From the NCBI GenBank assembly GCA_900556705.1, contig USPT01000049.1:1-6938 (forward strand): 6,938 nt of DNA. The letters run 5' to 3'. A model generated the notes under the pieces. That model saw only the letters and a program-made list of their open reading frames with translations. It had not been told where the DNA came from and did not search any database. Shown one piece after another: positions 5,842 to 6,938 of the stretch. This DNA comes from an uncultured Collinsella sp. (GTDB taxonomy: Bacteria > Actinomycetota > Coriobacteriia > Coriobacteriales > Coriobacteriaceae). Made by a program: the position numbers and the translations under genes. Every line of letters starts with the position of its first letter. The first letter of the stretch is position 1.

Positions 5842-6615
5842 TTACCAACCGGTGTAGTAATCGGTGGTTCCGGCAGCGCAGCCGGAGTCATAGACCTTGC
5901 AATCACCCTTGGAGCCCGTAAAGGTCGAGCCCTGGGCCATATCGCCCGCGGCAACAACGTAATAGCCGTCGGAATCGCGCCAGAAGCCCTCAGAATCCTG
6001 AGTCCATTCGCCCGTGCGATAGTGATAAAGCACATTGCTGCTGTAATAGGTCTCGCGGCGCCCGTTGTAGTTATTGACACCCGCAGAGCGCGTCAGGCCC
6101 GATCCGTTCGCGTAGGACGCGGCAGACGCGTAAGACGGAGTGTAACCGGCGTTGTAGTACGAAGCCTGGGCGGCCTCGGCAGCCTCCGCCTCGGCGGCAG
6201 CCTCGAGCGCTTCGCGCTTGGCATCCTCAAGCGCAGCGCGCAGCTCATCGAGCTCGGTCGACTTGGCGTCGACCTCCCCCATCGTCAACAGGCTACCCGC
6301 ACCGTCGATGCAACCCTGCAGCACAGCACGCTCGTCATCGGTAGCATAGTCGCCATACATATTCATAATGATCTGAGCGCGCATCTCAAGGGAATCGCGC
6401 TTGGCCCCCATCGAGGCGTTCCACTCCTGCATGGAACCATAACCATCGCCGCGATAGTCAACGGGCTGCACCAGCGTCGTCTCGGACGGCGTAGATCCAA
6501 CCGTATCGGACAGTGTTGCGGCGTGGGCATCAGTTGCACCGGCGCCCGCCAAAAGTGCCACGGTCAGAGCGGCGGAAAGGGCGGCGGCTTTCGGTTTTCG
6601 TGAATCAATCCTCAT
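5842..6615 (-). CDS. Secreted protein with coiled-coil region and C-terminal double-psi beta-barrel-like domain
   Basis: A 257-residue exported protein of unknown function, probably acting at the cell wall. Residues 1-32 are a Sec signal peptide: basic start with RKPK, hydrophobic core ALSAALTVALLAGAG, and a likely cut after AHA (30-32). Residues 50-115 form a polar, mostly helical region with one Cys (102). About 115-150 is Ala/Glu/Lys-rich (LDELRAALEDAKREALEAAA), likely a coiled coil. A Tyr/Ser/Ala-rich linker (150-185) follows. The tail (about 188-257) contains SSNVLYHYRTGEW, DSDGYYVVAAGDMAQG, then CKVYDSGC and GTTDYYTGW. This pattern resembles 3D/double-psi beta-barrel domains of wall-active proteins; Cys239 and Cys246 could form a disulfide. 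I chose the ATG at 6613-6615, with GGAGG eleven bases upstream. A longer reading to 6921 would run through a terminator and place the signal peptide internally. Confidence 0.85.
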   Translation of the reverse strand: MRIDSRKPKAAALSAALTVALLAGAGATDAHAATLSDTVGSTPSETTLVQPVDYRGDGYGSMQEWNASMGAKRDSLEMRAQIIMNMYGDYATDDERAVLQGCIDGAGSLLTMGEVDAKSTELDELRAALEDAKREALEAAAEAEAAEAAQASYYNAGYTPSYASAASYANGSGLTRSAGVNNYNGRRETYYSSNVLYHYRTGEWTQDSEGFWRDSDGYYVVAAGDMAQGSTFTGSKGDCKVYDSGCAAGTTDYYTGW

Positions 6616-6830
6616 GTAGCTGGAAACCTCCGTAGTGCGTTTTTGCTGCGTTTGAGCTGCGTGTGATTCGATCGCGCTGCATAGTACCCCGAGCAAATCG
6701 CGACCTGCGGTTTTACTTAAAAGGCGCACGTCAATTGCGTAAAACTCACATCCTCTCAACAGGAGTTTTCCACAACTCGAATGCATAAAGCGTGTCAAAA
6801 ACCCTGTTTTTGCGCCCTCTCTATGCAAAA
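6616..6830 (-). promoter_or_regulatory. Upstream region of the secreted protein gene (no clear complete promoter)
   Basis: These 215 bases between the terminator and the gene hold no convincing ORF. On the minus strand a consensus TTGACA (6793-6798) overlaps a perfect 7-bp palindrome, CAAAAAC/GTTTTTG (6796-6802/6806-6812), but no good -10 lies 16-18 bases further on. A TACTAT nearer the gene, about 70 bases before the start, lacks a good -35. The promoter probably lies here but cannot be fixed by eye. Confidence 0.3.
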
Positions 6831-6867
6831 AAGGCGCCTGTGCAACCATTGTTCGCACAGGCGCCTT
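6831..6867 (-). terminator. Strong intrinsic terminator of an upstream gene beyond the right edge
   Basis: AAGGCGCCTGTGC (6831-6843) pairs perfectly with GCACAGGCGCCTT (6855-6867), a 13-bp stem with an 11-base loop. On the minus strand it is followed by an uninterrupted T-run (T6 including stem bases), an excellent terminator. It must end a minus-strand transcript coming from beyond 6938; a candidate stop TAA for that gene is at 6928-6930. It also separates that gene from the secreted protein gene. Confidence 0.8.
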
Positions 6868-6938
6868 GAGCAGGCATTTTATACAGTTATACCTATCGAG
6901 TCGCAAGGGGTCCTTGCACAAGTCGCCTTACTCGTCCA

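Noticed and set aside
6768..6776. TTTTCCACA, one mismatch from a DnaA box
   Set aside because: Single imperfect site with no companion boxes and no replication genes nearby; expected by chance.
6616..6921. N-terminal extension of the secreted protein frame to a TTG at 6921
   Set aside because: It reads through the strong terminator at 6831-6867 and would put the signal peptide in the middle of the protein; the ATG at 6615 has GGAGG upstream.
6928..6938. Last codons of a minus-strand gene (GAC GAG TAA)
   Set aside because: The terminator at 6831-6867 implies such a gene, but eleven bases cannot fix its frame or identity, so it is not listed as a feature.

Overview
The window looks like a chromosomal stretch of a moderately high-G+C member of the Coriobacteriia, most likely Collinsella or a close relative. 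This rests on overall composition, strong GGAGG-type ribosome binding sites, the style of the lipoprotein and secreted proteins, and remembered resemblance to Collinsella gut genomes; it is an inference, not a database result. Nearly all genes are ordinary metabolic, repair or envelope genes. No phage, insertion sequence, CRISPR array, tRNA or rRNA was seen.

Left part (1-3944), all transcribed right to left. In order of transcription: an aldo/keto reductase with a C-terminal double [4Fe-4S] domain, a Gfo/Idh/MocA-type oxidoreductase, endonuclease IV (nfo), and, after a gap with its own promoter, the start of a family-3 (polar amino acid type) substrate-binding lipoprotein that runs off the left edge. 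The first three genes are separated by two copies of an 83-bp hairpin element. The copies share the outer stem and flanks but differ in the inner stem, with changes on both arms that keep the pairing. Each copy ends at the ribosome binding site of the next gene.

Middle part (3945-5407). A divergent region holds a truncated cyclase/kynurenine formamidase-family remnant on the + strand, a terminator-like hairpin on each strand, and then panE (ketopantoate reductase, + strand). panE meets the right-hand minus-strand genes at a long shared hairpin that probably terminates both directions.

Right part (5408-6938), transcribed right to left: a secreted protein with a signal peptide, an Ala/Glu-rich probable coiled coil and a C-terminal domain resembling a double-psi beta-barrel (3D-like), then a small two-helix membrane protein. 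A strong terminator at 6831-6867 closes a transcription unit whose gene lies mostly beyond the right edge.

Functionally the genes do not form one pathway: repair of abasic sites (nfo), pantothenate/CoA synthesis (panE), two redox enzymes of unknown substrate, amino-acid uptake and an envelope protein. The most unusual content is non-coding: the covarying hairpin pair, the hairpins placed in gene leaders, and the headless cyclase fragment whose ribosome binding site is followed by ATC instead of ATG.
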